DNA of 64,000 bases, taken from Varroa destructor. Taxonomy: Eukaryota; Arthropoda; Arachnida; Mesostigmata; Varroidae. The DNA lies in the NCBI RefSeq assembly GCF_002443255.2, contig NW_019211455.1, positions 34,625,472 through 34,689,471 on the forward strand, in the 5' to 3' direction. The position numbers and the translations under genes were made by a program. Position 1 is the first letter of the stretch; every line of letters starts with the position of its first letter. Of the stretch, positions 12,501-24,500 are shown piece by piece. The notes under the pieces are model-generated. The model saw only the letters and a list, made by a program, of their open reading frames with translations, did not search any database and was not told the DNA's origin.

Positions 12501-15500
12501 AACTTCAAGGCGTGTATTTAATTGACGAAAATTACTATTTCTAAAAATGTCAAGTTCAGATTTTCAACGGCATTTCAATAACAATTTTGTCAAAAGTTAT
12601 TGGCCAGGACCACAAATTTCGATTTAAAAACTTGCATATTTCTCGTCGGCTACGAAAAATGCATATATCTTCATTTTGCTAGATAATTACCTTTTATAGT
12701 GTATCGACAGAGCACCTTAAGAAAGGAAATAGCGACGTGATCATGATGTGCATATGTAATGCCATATACATATTCTTTAAGGACCAAAAATTGATGAGTC
12801 CCGTCTATCACTTATATACATAAATTCTTTGGCTGAACCAGTTGAAATGTCCGATACCATACGACTACCTGATTTTCAACAAAACGCCGGCATAGAGATA
12901 GCTATTCCAACGATTACTGGTTTTTTGCGGGTCCCCTGAGTTTGCTTCTAATAAATAAATGTTACTATAGAGGTTTTGACCGCCTCCAGCACAAAACGAA
13001 GTGTACTTATGTTCGATTTTGAGCTCCGGACTACTTCATGTGTCCGTGAAAGTAGTAGACGTGGTCAATGCACTATCACGGAAGAAAAGCCGGTTACTAG
13101 CAAAGAGCAGGAAGCCGGGCGGCTCGTAAGATCGTGATACCTAGAGTGAAGCCAAGTCTCTGGGTTTTTAGGCGTCAGTACGGATGTAGCGGGTGATGGA
13201 ATATGCTCAAGTGCGACGAAGTGGATACCGAGGAACATAGAAGCCGCCAGAGAATATAGTGTGTTGTGGATTGCGAAGCTTAGGCGACAAATGACTCGAA
13301 CGAGTTAGTACGGCAGATATAGGGCTCAGAACTGAAGTGTTCGAGGGAGAAAATAAAAATAGTTTATAGTAGAAACAAAATCTTTTGTCTTAGTTACTAT
13401 TAAGGCCTGGAGAGGTAGAGATTAACTTAATGCTTCATCCGTAGTGCTGACAAAGTGACCATATATGTCTTCTACCTAGCTCTAGAAACTCGCTGATCCT
13501 GATAAGAGACATCCATGGCCGAAATTCTTGTCTGATCAGCAGGTAACGGGGTGGCTGTGTCTCAAACGCGGAATTCAAGGTCAGCAGTGACAGACTGCGT
13601 GAGCACAGCTTTGGTAGCAGTTTTCGATAGTATTCACGTTTTGGTGCAGTCGTAAGCTGTTATAAATGTTATAACAGCTGTTATAATGTAGAGATACACG
13701 AAGTGGTTTAGGCTTTGTGCACAAGGTTTCATTTAGACGTGACCGTACCCATTCTTACTTTCTGCATTGGCCCACTCCCATAGGTGTTTTATGTCCAAAG
13801 TATTGTTTTGGATGGATGGTACCTTTCAGCACAGACCAGACCGAACGCATGTAATTAGTCATGGTCAAAAATGTATCATTTTCTGTTTTTCTTAAAAAGA
13901 GACTAAAGCGCTGATCAAAACTTGCCAGATACTCCTATAATTTGTCGATGAAGGAAATACCTGAAAATCAGCAAAAATCCATTTGCTTCAACTTAAAACG
14001 CGACGATCAGTTTACCAATTTTGCCTGGTCAAAGTTCTTGCTCCTTAATATTCCTTACGACTGTTTACTGAGCACTACGATGCTTCAAAATCAAGGCGAC
14101 ATTAACGCAAATAACGGATGTCCTTCGCTCAACCAGTATCCTATAAAGCATTACTATCGTAAAAGTTAAGCCAATTTGTCACGCTTTCCCTCTGTAAAAA
14201 ATCAGTTACCCGTTAAAAGCTAGAAGAAACGAATTCTGGTAATAGTCAACTAGTGGTTATTAGTAGTGAGCTAGTTTTGGATTAGTTGCGTGTCTGTAAC
14301 TCTATGTAAAGGAATTTTCGTAACGGTCTTTTTGACAAAAAAGAGGTACTGGTACAGTAGTGTTAAAAGAGACTCTAGGGCTAGACGCTGCGAGCTGCAT
14401 CGAGCCAAGACGCAAATTTTCAGCCAGAGGAAGCGTACTTATAGGGGGATGCCTCACATATTAGGGTACTCGTGGTCTGCGCCGAATAAGGATACTGTTA
14501 CGATCATGTGCAAATGCATGTGTGGAGATGTGTAGCAATATAAAGAATTTTTTGCGTCTGTTCTAATATATATATATATATTCGTTGTTTCATATACACA
14601 ATATAGCCTTGTTTAACCGATAAGCACCTCTAAACAAAACGTAGGGTTAATGTTTCATGGTAAATAGGCTTGTATGCTCAAACGAGTCGAAAGATTTAAA
14701 AAAAATTCGATTTTTTTGGCCAGAACATGCGCAGTCAAGGAATATGTTGATGTACTGATGAAGTTAGGGCTTAACAGATACGAAGTTAAAATACATATGA
14801 TGATGAAGTTTTATAATACATCTATACATTCATTCGGGTACTCGCATTTTTCGATAACTGAAAAATGATCCTACACTGCAACATAAAATCGACTTTACAT
14901 TCATACGATGAAAGGTACGCCTTTTTTCGGGGTCCACTTAGCCAGGCAGAAATTTTAGGTGAAATCGGAGTTGACCTTGCCTTTCTTTTTTAACAGAGAT
15001 AAAGGGTTATGTACGTAGGGTGTCCACTATATAACTGATCTTGAAATTAAACATTTCAAGATGGCAATAAACGTGTCACTGAAGTGCTTCATTTACATCA
15101 TTGGCAGGTGTGGAGCACATTTTGCTTTGTCGGATAGAGAACGACGAGTTCTACTGGCTGAATTAGAGACGGTTGTGCAAGTTGGTAAGCATCCAAACGT
15201 AGTTGAATTTATCGGAGGCTGCGAAGAAGGTGATGCATTGTGGATGGCAGTTGAACATCCGAATAATCCACTCAGAGGAGTTTTACTGGCTAGCAGGTAG
15301 GTGAGGAAAAATACATACTTCCGCATTAACGTAAGCACATTTGAATTTTTGTTCAGTTTCGAGCATTAGTAAACTACATATTTTATTGTTTAGTCTAAAA
15401 GGCGCTATGCGACGATTGAATCTCGGTAAAATACGATTTTTTGTTTCCTAATTTTAGCTGGATCTTTTCACTCTGTGTAAAAAATAGTTTTATGAGTTTA

Positions 15501-18500
15501 AAAACTGCGCCTTTATAGGCAGCTGAGACTGGGCGCTTAAATCAACCCTAGATCTAAGTCTTGGGTTTGGCATCACTTATCTCTGAGACATGCAATAAGG
15601 ATGTTGGGCGTTGTTGATTCGAGGTCCTAGATTCAAATAAACATACAAATCCAAAAGCTACTATGAAGAGACTAAGGTGAACCAAAGATCACATCAAAAT
15701 TTTATGTAACATATATAGTACATAAATGGACCCGCAGACTCCGCTCCGCAGCTATTTTTCTATTATACAGTTAAATATAGTACTTTTATTATAGATACTT
15801 TTATCATACATACTTTTATTATAGAGGTGACGTTAGTCTTTACTTTTATTTTGAAACTTTTTTTTTCATTATTCTTAAAATTTGTTTGATCTTTGAGTTT
15901 TGAAAGCCCTGAAAAGGATTGATTGGTTTTTCTTATCGAATCAAATAATTTTATTATTATTGTAGACGCAATGTCATCGAGCATCGCGGTCGTAGTTCCG
16001 GTAATTAGGCAATGTATATGTGAATTAACAGAGTTGTATATAGGACGGTTTACGAGTAAGTGAGTCCTTAGTTGTTGACGACGATAACGTTGCAGAATAC
16101 CATGCAGCGTGATATTCTTGTTTTTGCTCTTTTGAAGGAAAGCCGTAACGTTTTGGAAGTTTTGCACATGACTGAAGGTAACGTTTACTTGGACATGATC
16201 AAATATAAGATATTTGAAAGTAATGAGGACATTGTTCCTTCTTGTGTTTTATGAATTATCACAGCCAGACATTGTTGTACCGTAAACTCACGTCGCCAAA
16301 ACAAAAATTCGTCTTTTGAAAGATTGAAAGTAATTTTAGAAAGCACAAGAATGTAATCTTTAAATATACCCCCAATAATCCTTATTAGAATAATATGGCT
16401 GTATATATCAAGAGCAATAATACTTGGGCTTTAATTGGGAAGGATTAAGTTTTTCATAAGGATGATCGGTAGACCTTGCCTTAGTTGTAGATTCTAAAGC
16501 GGCAGTCCAGATGGACTATTGAAAAATTCTGTGGGAAAATATGCATCGGCGATCGCCGCTACTGGATGGAACACGTGATATTCCCTGAAATTATCAAAAA
16601 ACTATTTTATGCAAGTATTGTTAATATTCAGGATCTGTTTAATTTGCAGACACTAATATGCATATTTTAGTGAGAATATCTATAGAATTTTTAAATGATG
16701 TCGGTGTATATATAAGATCGATACGTTGTAGTATAGAATCCCGTTTTAACTAATATTTTCCGTCGCTGTAATTTTATTAATGGCGTTTTTTAGAGTTTTA
16801 CGGAAGCTGGAAGTACTTGGCGTCAGCTCGTTTAACCGCATATTGGTAAACCAATTGAATATTGTAAAATGCCTCCATAAATACGATTCTTTTATAGAGC
16901 CGTCAGTTATATCGACATTGCTATTTTTTACTACTGCTTGCAACTGACGGAAATCGCCTAAACAAGCAGCTAAGATTCCTCCAAAGGGTCCATCTTTGCT
17001 ACATACACCGTGAGGCTTTCGACCAACGATTTCGAAGGCCTCTCATCCATACGGCATTTCTCTCAGATGTGTGCCGCCGTACGAAGTAGATCCGTCGTTT
17101 TTCTCTAATCCCTTTCTATCTTGAATACTATCCTCCTTGACATGAATGGAAATTTTGTTCTAGGATGCGCGGCTCGTCTTCCGGGCGCCAAGGTTGCCGC
17201 AATCTTTGGTGGTGGTACTGCACTTTTCCATCTTTCCTTGCTTCGGGGAGCAGGTAGATTGTACCTGCTCCCCTAATGCGCCGACGAAAATCATTGAACC
17301 GTTATTTTTTTTCAAGGAGCCGCAGACATTTTCTATTTTCTTCGTTGTTTATTTAAAAATGGTTTGCGAGTGGTTTTGATTTACAATGAGGTTCTGTTCC
17401 TTAATATTTTGCTGCAATTTCCGTGGAATGTCCGCGTTTTTGCTTTCTTGGTATTCTTGGAAAGGTTGACAAATTGAAATATTTGAGCTTTTCACTAAAG
17501 TTTTTTTATTTACGTGAAGATATCTATAAATTTTGTCGTTATAGATGTCAGCAATAGAAAGGGTCACGTTGTTCCTCAATTCTCAGTCTTTATTGTAATC
17601 TTTTGAGGCGTTGTTTTTCTGAAAAGGAATCATATATTTAGTGAATTGTTGGCTTTTCCCATCATTAGCATAATCACAAATAGCTCGCGAATTGCATGAG
17701 GCATCTGGGTTTGCTCGCATTTTCTATGGTCTCTTGCCAATAGTCGAGAAGCAGTTTTTAATGGTGGAAGAAAAACGCCTAATAATATTGGTTCTCAAAC
17801 ATTATGAAGTAATAACAATAAGTAATAGATTTATTCCCAAGCGTGCAGAGACAACTGAGCAAATTCTCTGTGCAGTAAGTGGAGAACTTCGGGGCTTCTA
17901 GGTGTTTTATGTTGTTGCGCTTGTTTTTGGCCCAAGTGTAGAATTTGAGTAAGTTGACTCAGAACAATTGCCACCTCGACGTTGAAATATACTTGCGGGC
18001 AAATCAATTATATTGCGAAATATATTTAAAGGAAAGGACAAAACGAACCTGGAAGTAGACGAACAATACCTCAATGGTATTGTGCGATTGCACAGATGTT
18101 AATCTTTCAGAAACATCAGCTATGTTCACCCAATGAGTGAATTCATTTACTCTCTTCAGAAGTTTAGCATTGTATGTGACATGCTATTTCGATGTAATTT
18201 TGATGTCGATGCTGTTGGCCCATTTTGTAATCTGCGAAAACTCCCATTGCACAAACATATCGTAGTTCTATGATCGAGGTTTGATGTCCTCATCGAGTCC
18301 CAACATAATGTGGGCATGGCAGCCCGCTTTTTTGGTATTTCTTGGTTGTCAGATATATAATAATGTTGTCGAGCTTCTTTATATGGTATTTTATAGAAAT
18401 GGTTTTTCAGCTAAAACATTTTTCGATCAAATCTGGGCTACCTTCCGGTTGTTGGCTCTCGGTAAAATGCCTTACAATTTATGGTTAACGCGCTTTGCAT

Positions 18501-21500
18501 GTCATCATTAGTAATATACATTTCTATACGTACGAATATCAATCGTACCGTCCTGTTAAACTTCTGCTATGTGCCTTGGTTCGCCTTGAAATGAAGATGA
18601 GAAGATGGAACGTGTCTCAACATCTGCGAATTTTTCCTCATTGTTTTTGGCATCACTGAATGTTTTATGCATAATCGATCGTAGAGATTTTATCACGTCA
18701 AGCATAAAATTACGCATCAGACAGACCATATATTATTGAAATAAAGGGTCCGCAACATGATTAAATTGATTTCCATAATGATTCAATGCGATTACCTTTT
18801 GTGTCGCGTCATGCACAGTTTATAAAGCCAATCATCTTCACCAAAATAAACAGCAATACGTACTCCAAGCAGTTATAAGATAGATGTGATCCTGAGGTGA
18901 TGATGATGATTCGTTTTTCTATTTTGGTCATCTTGTTTACGGAGACTGCCTGCGTGCCCTCTGATATTTTCTGAAAAGCCTTTGCTGATATTATTAATAG
19001 CTTGTGTACAATACTTTCAGTTTTTTAGGCAAGTTTATATCATTTAAGTAGTCCTTTTATACAATTGAATTGAGGAGGTAGGCTTTACGGTAAAATTTTG
19101 TCCATCCTGCCGATCTCTGCGGACATCTTCTCGTGTTTGTTCGTTTGTTTTGCAATGTATATGTTTTCATAGCATCAAACCGATGTCGATTTTCCGTTTT
19201 GTCTCGTGTTTTTGCGTAAAGATGTGTTGCCTTTCACTATCTGTTCAAGGGTGCTCATTTGCTTATTCTGCTGTTTCAACAGTTTTCTTCACGTCTACAC
19301 CATTTTAGGTAGCTATCCTTGACCATGATCGTTACGGCATGGTACGGCTGAATAGTTAGCTATGATGTTTACACACAGGTCCTTCTATAATATGACTTGA
19401 AGACAATTTGTTATGTAGCAAGTGTTGGGCTCACTTACTTACGGAACTCAAGTTTAGGGCTTATTCACGGGACACCATTTTGGCACCGACTATATATACC
19501 AGCGCTTCCGGGACGTATGTAAATTGGCCGGCCGTAAGCCAACCTCTGAGGAACATGCGTGAATCGGGATAACCTGGGATCAACTTTTAATAGACATTGT
19601 GATTGATAGAGATGGCTAACCTATTGATTTTCTTTGTGGGACGTCACTAAGGCCAAAGGACGTCATAAAGTCAAAATCTTTTTAACTTTTATATGAAACC
19701 TTAAGGCATAATATATTAAATGAAGATTATTTCTTTTTTGGGGTGTTAGCAAGGCTTATGGGTTTTATCTTTCCTTTTTACAAAAAAATAATTGCACATA
19801 TTGAGATAAATAAAGATGTGAATACTTTATGATCATCATGTTTTGGTTAATGTGTTAATTCTGCTTTTCAGTTTTTTTATCAATAAGTAATCATATGTAT
19901 TACACTTAATAAGGCTATAGGCATTCGGTATCTTTCGGTTGACATGTTGATCCTGTTTTAGGGACGTCACCAAAATTTGCTTGTTTTCGTTTTTCGTTCC
20001 ATTTATATACCTTGGTAATTTCTTTCGAAAACAAGCTAAAGAAAATTAATTGTACATTTGCCGCTTCAGCTTTTCAGTTGACATGTATTAGAAATTCACC
20101 AAAACACTTAGAATCGCATTTTTACCATTAGGATCAGTAGGGCTACCCCCCCCCCTTCCCCCCGGTTTAGAAAAAACTTCTTGAGAATATTTCTAAACAA
20201 CTGTTTGTTATTTTAGTCGCTACGATATCCCAATTGATACTTGAAGGAGATTTGTTCAAAAAGTACCTGAAAACGCATTTTCAGCCCACTGCCGGGTAGA
20301 CTAATCAAACTCCGCAATAGACTTAAAGATTTTAGATATAGGGATTTTCGAAACGACCCTTCTTGCATAGAACACCATTTTGAGTCTCGGCCTTCGGGGG
20401 CATTTTCGATGTTAAAACCGAGGTTCGGGTATAGGGACATGTGTTGTACTTTGATTCAACTCGGCGAGAGCATTCGATTGGTATCAAAAACAACCCCAAC
20501 TCCACATAGACCACCATGCAAACATTCGACTGCAGTTTTGTTAGTAGAAAAAATGTTGATAAAAATCCCACTACATGTGTGCTACCCCAAACCCTACAAC
20601 TTTCTTGCAGACAGTCAAAAAGCCTATGACAGCGGAGGTCAGATGTTTTGGCTCGTGATAAATCCGTACTGTACTTATTTGTGTATCATACAACAGGCTG
20701 TCTACTTGTAAAACAAAAGCAATGCTATACTCCAGCCAAGCTTGATAATAGAGAAGTAAATGAGGTCCATTGATGTAACGTTTAAATGTTTAGATAATGT
20801 TTTACTCCAAATGACAATGGCGTATGTAATTACAGATTCAAGAAGAATTAATAAAATATAAACGTATGTATTTTGGGAAAGCTCTCACGCAGAGACTAAA
20901 TGGAAGAGCAACGCCTGGCATTTTGGGCTAATGCATGTAAATGACTAACCCAGTCTTATTTTGGTGCATATGTTAAGTCAAGATGTTTAGCGATGAGTTT
21001 AATGAATGTCTGCCTCGAATGACTGTCCCATCAAAATCGAACTGCTCGCTATGATGATCCCACACCATTCGGTATAATGATAAAATGCGCCAACGACTAG
21101 ATAGATTGAGTGGCCGCAAAGAACTTATTCCTGCCTGCAAACGATAAACTCGCGACAAACGATGGTCCGCTTTGATATAGGTGGTCCAGAGCTACTTTGT
21201 GGTTTGAAATACTTAGAACCATGTAAAACAATGACATTTCTGTTTATTGCCTAGACAATGTAATCTGAATTTCGAGAGTTTTTTGACGGTTTTTTCAGAA
21301 TCATGACTTTCCTTGAGTCGAAGGTAGAATACGCCAAATTCGAATCGCTGCATCGAAATCACGCGGACTTGTTCAATTTCGCTTGTCTCGATCTAGGTGT
21401 TAATTGAAGTGTATCGATAAGGTCGTGCGTGTGTCCTGAATAGCGTCCGTGGTGGCAGCAATGCCTTTTTCTATTTGAGATCCTGATGCACCACACATTT

Positions 21501-24500
21501 CCTCCGTAGTCTTTAACCTCCCAACTTTCGTTCTTAAAATGCTTGCACCAGTAGCGAAATGTTTTCCGCTACATGCCCGCCGTTTTCAGCAATCCGTGGT
21601 GATTTCTATCAGTGCTTTTACCTTCAAACAAGAAAAATTAAATCACTGAGCACTAATCTTCAGCACTAAACACTGCGTTTGACTCTAAAGTGACCACTAT
21701 TTATTTATGAAATTTCGTTTATTAATAGCGCTAGAGTTTTTTCAAAACGTTTGCGCATTGATCAGTACCACACAAGCTATTACTGTAAATAGCTACTCAG
21801 TATCTGCTTGTAATTGATTTTGAATGGTCACCGGTGTAATACAAACATTGTTAGAAGTTCCATTCTAGTCAAAAAATAGTTGCATCCATATGGTAATAAT
21901 GAAGTTTCAACTGTTGATGTTTCGGTTCAGACAGCAAACGGAAAATCGAATAAGCAGCATCCCAGAATACCGGCTAATGGAAATAGCAATATCCCTCGCC
22001 GATGGCATGAAGCACTTAGCACACCGTGGCGTGTGTCACGGATGTCTCTCAACTCGCAGCGTAATGGTCCACCTGCCAGAGATGACACCTAAAATCAGCA
22101 ACTTCTCTATTTCCAGGTTAGTGTTGTGCCATAATAAACATAACTAACTTCACAGGCAATCATGTCATATGTGACATATAGAATGTCAATGATACGTTGT
22201 GCTGAATGTGCTCTTGCTTGCTTAAAAACCCGGATGAATGTCACATTTGCAAAAAAATTTATATGAAGAAATAATTGTCTACTTATCGATTTTAGCAAAC
22301 CATAGGTAAATAACAATTTTTTATAAAATGGGTATTGCGCTTTTCCTAATATTGGACTGCATTGCAATTTTTCTTTGAAACTAATTATAAGTATTTTTTT
22401 TTTTGCTATCACGTTGTTTAATAAAAGTTAGTTATATATTGAACCATTATCGTGACGAAATTCCAGTTTCAGTAGGAATACATGAAAGACATTGACTGTC
22501 TCTTTTATGGGAGGCATCGCTGTCCCATCTACATCTCCTTTTGATATTTTGGCCGAATGAAGCGCTATAAGCCCTACGTAGCGTTATTATAATATATACT
22601 TAATATTACTTACGTTATTATATTATAGTATATATTATAATATAATGACGTTTATCGTTCAAGCTGTAAAGAGACGAAAAACTTAATAAAACAGAAGCTG
22701 CGAGTACTTAATCATTGAAAGATACATTATCACCACGATGAGCGGACTGAGTATCTTCAAGAAAGCAACTGCGACATAATTACGTGATAGAAAAAATAGC
22801 AAAAGACGCTAACAAGGTTGTTGGTTCTGCGGTACTTAGAACCTAAACTTGGTTAGACGCGATCCCATGTTCTTCAATTAGGACACATGTCGACAGCGCT
22901 ACCCGCATAACCGTCGATTTGAGTTTGGGTGCATACACGAAAACGGGTACGCTTAATAATCCACCACAGCTCTCGATATGGTTAGCTGGTTGGCGATCAC
23001 GGCCGACATAACTTGCCCTGAACCAACGTAGGGAGAAATCCGAGGCACCCTCAGATATTATAAGGTGCGATAAATGGAGAAGCTTTAACTTGAGATTGCC
23101 CGCGAAGTAACAAGTTGAGCCGGCTTGGCAAAATAATGCAAATTGCACAAGTACTTACTACGGAAATATCTTGCATTCATTAGCGTTTAAGAGACTGAAT
23201 TGGCCGTGGCCCATGGTGATAGATCTTCTCGAAATTGTATGCTATAGACCAGAAAGAACCGCAGAGTATTCATGTTGTAAAAGACGTCCATGGACATGCA
23301 GCGAAGCGATGCTGCCCATGCTATGGACATAGTATTTCAGTGGACCGTGCGGGTTATCTGGTGTAAGGGAATTGATCGACTTAGTGATTCCGGATATTTA
23401 AGGTTAATTCAAGGATTAACAATAATTGCAGGAAAATAAAAGACAAAAAGCTCTCATTTTAGTAGATTTTTTAGAAATAAAAATATTTAATACCTGAAAT
23501 ATATGTATTTTATGTCGCATATGACACGACTTTTCACGTCTTCGGCCAGAGTCTAATCCGTGGAAGTAACTTTGTCGAATTTTTCTCTTGGATTTCTGCT
23601 TGAAATAATACATCTTTAATCATGAATTGGTGTAAATTAGGGATACGACCAGAATATAGTAGGTGCAACTGGTAAAGATAAATTAAGTGCAAAACTTTTG
23701 TCTCGTATTACATTATCTAGGCGATAGAAGTTACACATAACGTCGAAAGACAGCTAGGTTATTTAGAAGGCATGGATAACGCTATTATTATTACGTCACA
23801 CAATGTAATATGTTTTGTTTTCATAGGCATGTCGATTGAGTGATAGTGCTTCGGTATCTTTTTAGGACAAGGAGAGATATTTTAGTCTCTTACAGCATTT
23901 TAATGCAAAATTCGCGAAAAGTGCTATAACTTCTAACATTGCTTACCCAACCAAATTATTCATTTGGTTGGGTAAGCAATGTTATGAGCTTGATAGTCGT
24001 ACGATTATTTAGGTATTTAGTGTTGTCTAAAAAACGAATCTAGTACAATTTTTGGTTCCTATGTTATTCTGGTATTGCATGTTTAGACTTAAACTGTTAT
24101 TAGCGTACCGTAATACATAATCGAAGTCAATAATATTTTAACTTCTATTCGAAAACTTAATATACTGCTTATGCAGTCCGGCTGAGTGCAAAAAGTTCTA
24201 AAAAATTCGTGTCATAACTTACTTTGGTTAAAACGAAGGAATTTGCAAGAAAAGATACGAATCGCACTTAGAAACGTTAAGAAAAAGATTGAGATTCTTG
24301 TCATATAGTAAAGCCGAATAAATTTACCCTATTTTTTCCAATCTGCGTAATGCAAAACTAAAATTGATGTTCTGGTCCTATCTACCAGCGTTTTCTAGTT
24401 GCGCCCTCGACGATGTTTTTGGAGTGAGTTCTATAACTACTGGACGTGTAGCAACGTTTAAACTGCCATAGTGAGATGTAAACTATGTTATTGAAGATAG

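Larger units (their letters stand above)
15297..21930 (+). other. Intron of the kinase-like gene, with a Helitron relic
   Basis: This 6.6 kb intron is largely occupied by an antisense Helitron relic (about 16.06-18.83 kb). The remainder, 18.9-21.9 kb, holds a C-rich run and unrecognised short open stretches such as 20409-20711 (+). A one-mismatch Ci/Gli-like sequence, TAGGTGGTC, sits at 21178-21186 without other support. Confidence 0.55.

Noticed and set aside
15061..15107. Apparent Met start upstream of the alphaC exon
   Set aside because: It is intron sequence before a good acceptor. The upstream G-loop exon joins in phase at 15108.
21178..21186. TAGGTGGTC, one base from the Ci/Gli consensus, in a kinase intron
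   Set aside because: A single one-mismatch 9-mer is expected by chance in 64 kb and has no supporting context.
22843..23148. 101-codon minus-strand open frame in a kinase intron
   Set aside because: The sequence looks varied enough to be coding, but no family was recognised and nothing nearby supports a gene.
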